Position numbers and translations under genes: made by a program
The notes under the pieces: generated by a model
The model's database searches: none
What the model saw: only the letters and a program-made list of their open reading frames with translations
Told to the model about the DNA's origin: nothing
Assembly (NCBI GenBank): GCA_022578965.1
Contig: MU400675.1
Coordinates: 1-64,000, forward strand
DNA from: Xylaria sp. FL1777
Lineage: Eukaryota; Ascomycota; Sordariomycetes; Xylariales; Xylariaceae
DNA: 64,000 nucleotides
Direction of reading: 5' to 3'
Shown here: positions 61,851 through 64,000 of the stretch, one piece after another
Numbering within the stretch: the first letter of the stretch is position 1
Layout of the letters: each line of letters opens with the position of its first letter

Positions 61851-64000
61851 AAGCTACTAAGTAAGCATATTAATAATTCGGTGTATTAATATAACTAAAG
61901 CTAAAAGCAAAGCATAATAACTTTTATAAATATAATTATCGCTTTTTTTAGCTTTATTATGTTATATAGCAGCAAAGTTAGTTTTTTTTTTGTAAATCTT
62001 TGCTTAATTTAAAGCTTAAGTAATATTATAATCTTTCTATTGCACGATTTAATAAAGCTAAGTACTAATAAGCAAGCAAGTTAAATAAAACAAGGAAAAC
62101 TAAGTAAAATTAAAAAACAAGTTAGTAATATTGCTTATATAGCTAACTATATAACAAATACTGTTAGTATGTGTTTTGCTAAGCTTGCAAAAGCAGAACT
62201 TTTTATTTATATTAAAGTTTAAAAAAGTAGCGTTTTAAGTGCTAATAAAGTCTTTAAAAACAAAATAACTTAAGTAGTCTAGCAGATTGTTTTTTATTTA
62301 TTATATTAGTTTTTGCTTTAAAACATTCTAAAACTAATTTTATTATATTTTTAATACTTAAAAGCAAATATAAGTAGCTAAAAATAAATAAAAATAAAAA
62401 AACAAGCTAAAAACTTTAGTTATATGCAAAATAAAAAAAAATAGTTTAATAAAGTTAAGCAGTAATATAAGCAAGTTTTTATTGCTATAGCTAAAAGATT
62501 TATGTTTATTAAAATAAACTATATATTTAACTTATAATAATACAAAGTAAATAAACTGTTTAGTAGTAAAGTAATCTTTTTGAAGTTTATTAAGCACTTT
62601 GCTAATTAAAGAGGTTAATTTTACTAAAAAGAAAAAAATAAAAAAAAATGCAACTTTGTTATATAAAAATTTATAATTATGCTATTTAATAGCATTAATG
62701 CTAATTTTTAGTACTTTATTTAAAAAAAGCTTGCAAATTATTTTTAAATTAATTTTATAAAGCTTTTTAAGTTGCTATATTTTTATATAATTTGCAACTT
62801 TTTTTTTTAAAAGCTGACTTATTAATACAAGATTTATAAAATTTTTAGCTATAGTTATACAGTATAAACTAATAAAAAAAATGTTATAAAAATAAACAGA
62901 TGCTTTTTGCAAAAAAGCTTTTAGCTAAAAACTTTTTTTTAGTTTAGCTATTAAAAAAACTATTAAAGAAGCTTTACTTAAGTGTTTTATTACTAGTTAT
63001 ATAAAAAGTAGTTTAATACTAGCTTTATTATAATTTATTATAGTTAACTAGTTAACATAGTTAGTAAAAACCTGCTTTGTACGTAATAAAAGCTAATAAT
63101 TATTAATTTTAAAAGCAGCATATTTTTAATTCTGCTTAAATATAAGCAAAACTTAATTAATATTTATTTTACGAGGTTTGTTATTATAAAGTGTAGCAAA
63201 GTTAAAGCAGATAGCTTTTAAAAACACTATAGTAATAATAAATAGTACTAAGAAAATTAAATTTAGCAAAAAAAAAGAAATAAAAAAGGAAGTACTTTAT
63301 AAAAAAATAAAGCTAAAGCTATAAAGTAAGCAAGCTATAAACATAAATACTTAGAAAAACAAAAACGTAAATGTTAAGAAAAAATAAAGCAAAGCTTAAG
63401 TTTAACAAAAAAAAAGTAAAAAAGTATAGTTAAAAAATAAAGAAAATATAAAACACTTAGCAAAAAAAGATATAATTAGTACTAAAAAGATTAATTAATA
63501 TATATGTATTAATAAAAAAACAAAATATAGTAAAAAAAGTAATAAAAAAAGTAGTAAAAGAAGTAATAAAAAAAAAAGTAAAAGAAAAAGTGCATAAAAA
63601 GAATACTTATTAAAATAATACTAAAAAGTATAATTTTAGCAAAAATAATAGTAATAAAAATAATGCTTATATAAATAGTTTTTAAAAGATTAATTTTAAT
63701 AAAGTTGTTGTAAATGTAGTAATTACTAGTAAAAGTAATAGTAAAAAAAGAGTAATGCTTATAAAAGTAAAATTTGCAAAATTAATACAAATAAAGTTAG
63801 TGCTAGCTAAAAGGCAAAATAAATAGTTAAACTAGGCTAAATAAAAAATGCAAAAGCAAAAAATAGCTAAGTTAGTTTTAGTTATAAAAAAGGTGCTATT
63901 ATATAAACACTTAAATTTAAATAGGTAAAAATAAAAGTTATAAATATTTAAATAGCTTTAAAAAATAAAAGTTAAACTAATAGCTAATATTTATATTAAA
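61851..64000. other. AT-rich DNA ending in Lys/Ser-codon-rich purine blocks, no gene recognised
   Basis: From about 63,270 the plus strand is A/G-rich (AGTAATAAAA and AAAAGTAAAAGAA units near 63,530-63,600), reading Lys/Ser/Asn low complexity in one frame. It might be the basic tail of another decayed protein, but nothing specific is visible. Confidence 0.5.

Larger units (their letters stand above)
1..64000. other. AT-rich, RIP-like mutated fungal isochore
   Basis: The whole window is roughly four-fifths A+T with no intact gene. In a 420-base sample (30,001-30,420) I counted C on both strands by neighbour, by hand and so approximately. The base before C was A 42, G 24, T 10, C 8; the base after was T 45, A 21, G 10, C 8. 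CpA is thus reduced against CpT, as RIP predicts, and TpC is reduced about fourfold against ApC. Of the stop codons TAA and TAG are everywhere and TGA is rare. RIP is known from filamentous ascomycetes; that this is one is inference, supported by the Tad-like LINE, Gypsy and pogo-like relics inside. Confidence 0.8.

Noticed and set aside
1..64000. Plasmodium, Dictyostelium, organellar or gut-fungus AT-rich genome
   Set aside because: Those have intact long ORFs or long homopolymers. Here stop codons pervade recognisable fungal-type transposon frames in the pattern expected of C-to-T mutation.
1..64000. tRNA or rRNA genes
   Set aside because: No cloverleaf with the conserved GGTTCGAATCC-type arm or rRNA core sequence was noticed; a tRNAscan or Infernal run would settle it.

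Overview
The window is about 80% A+T and holds no intact gene that I would call functional. It reads as a fungal (Pezizomycotina-type) AT-rich isochore made by RIP-like mutation, a C-to-T process that destroys repeated DNA. TpA is very common, and TAA and TAG litter every frame while TGA is rare. Relics of fungal transposable elements are recognisable only when in-frame TAA/TAG are read as decayed Gln (CAA/CAG) or Trp (TGG) codons and D/E as N/K. The genus cannot be told from the sequence. No rRNA, tRNA, CRISPR array or conventional promoter was recognised.

Layout, left to right. 0.3-1.3 kb: a minus-strand degenerate frame with a Lys/Gln-rich tail, then a 39-bp tandem repeat. 3-10 kb: AT-rich DNA with three hairpins sharing one arm motif. 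10.4-10.9 kb: a Lys/Gln-rich plus-strand relic. 12.7-13.1 kb: an unidentified relic. 20.2 kb: an 18-bp array that can be read as a Gln-rich hexapeptide repeat. 26.5-27.3 kb: the reverse transcriptase of a Tad-like LINE. 28.6-32.4 kb: a dense nest of tandem and dispersed repeats. 33.2-34.1 kb: a nonapeptide-coding repeat and an unidentified relic. 35.1-36.3 kb: less mutated protein-like frames split by a TTTTGC microsatellite. 40.7-41.4 kb: a pogo/Fot1-like transposase relic. 43.6-47.3 kb: gag-pol of a Ty3/Gypsy retrotransposon in one frame. 49.75-50.4 kb: a 57-bp minisatellite. 50.8-51.2 kb: a stop-free Gypsy integrase C-terminus with a chromodomain-like end. 53.7-58.6 kb: a very long single-frame relic of unknown identity. 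61-61.9 kb: another unidentified relic.

Nothing here works as an operon or a live system. What ties the window together is its mutational history. Several elements have lost function almost wholly by transitions, and their reading frames are still in register over kilobases, so point mutation ran far ahead of insertion and deletion. The surviving C and G bases are unusually context dependent: GpC and ApC persist, while TpC/GpA is scarce. That differs from a plain CpA-only RIP signature. The strongest candidate for something undescribed is the 53.7-58.6 kb frame, which I could not assign to a family.
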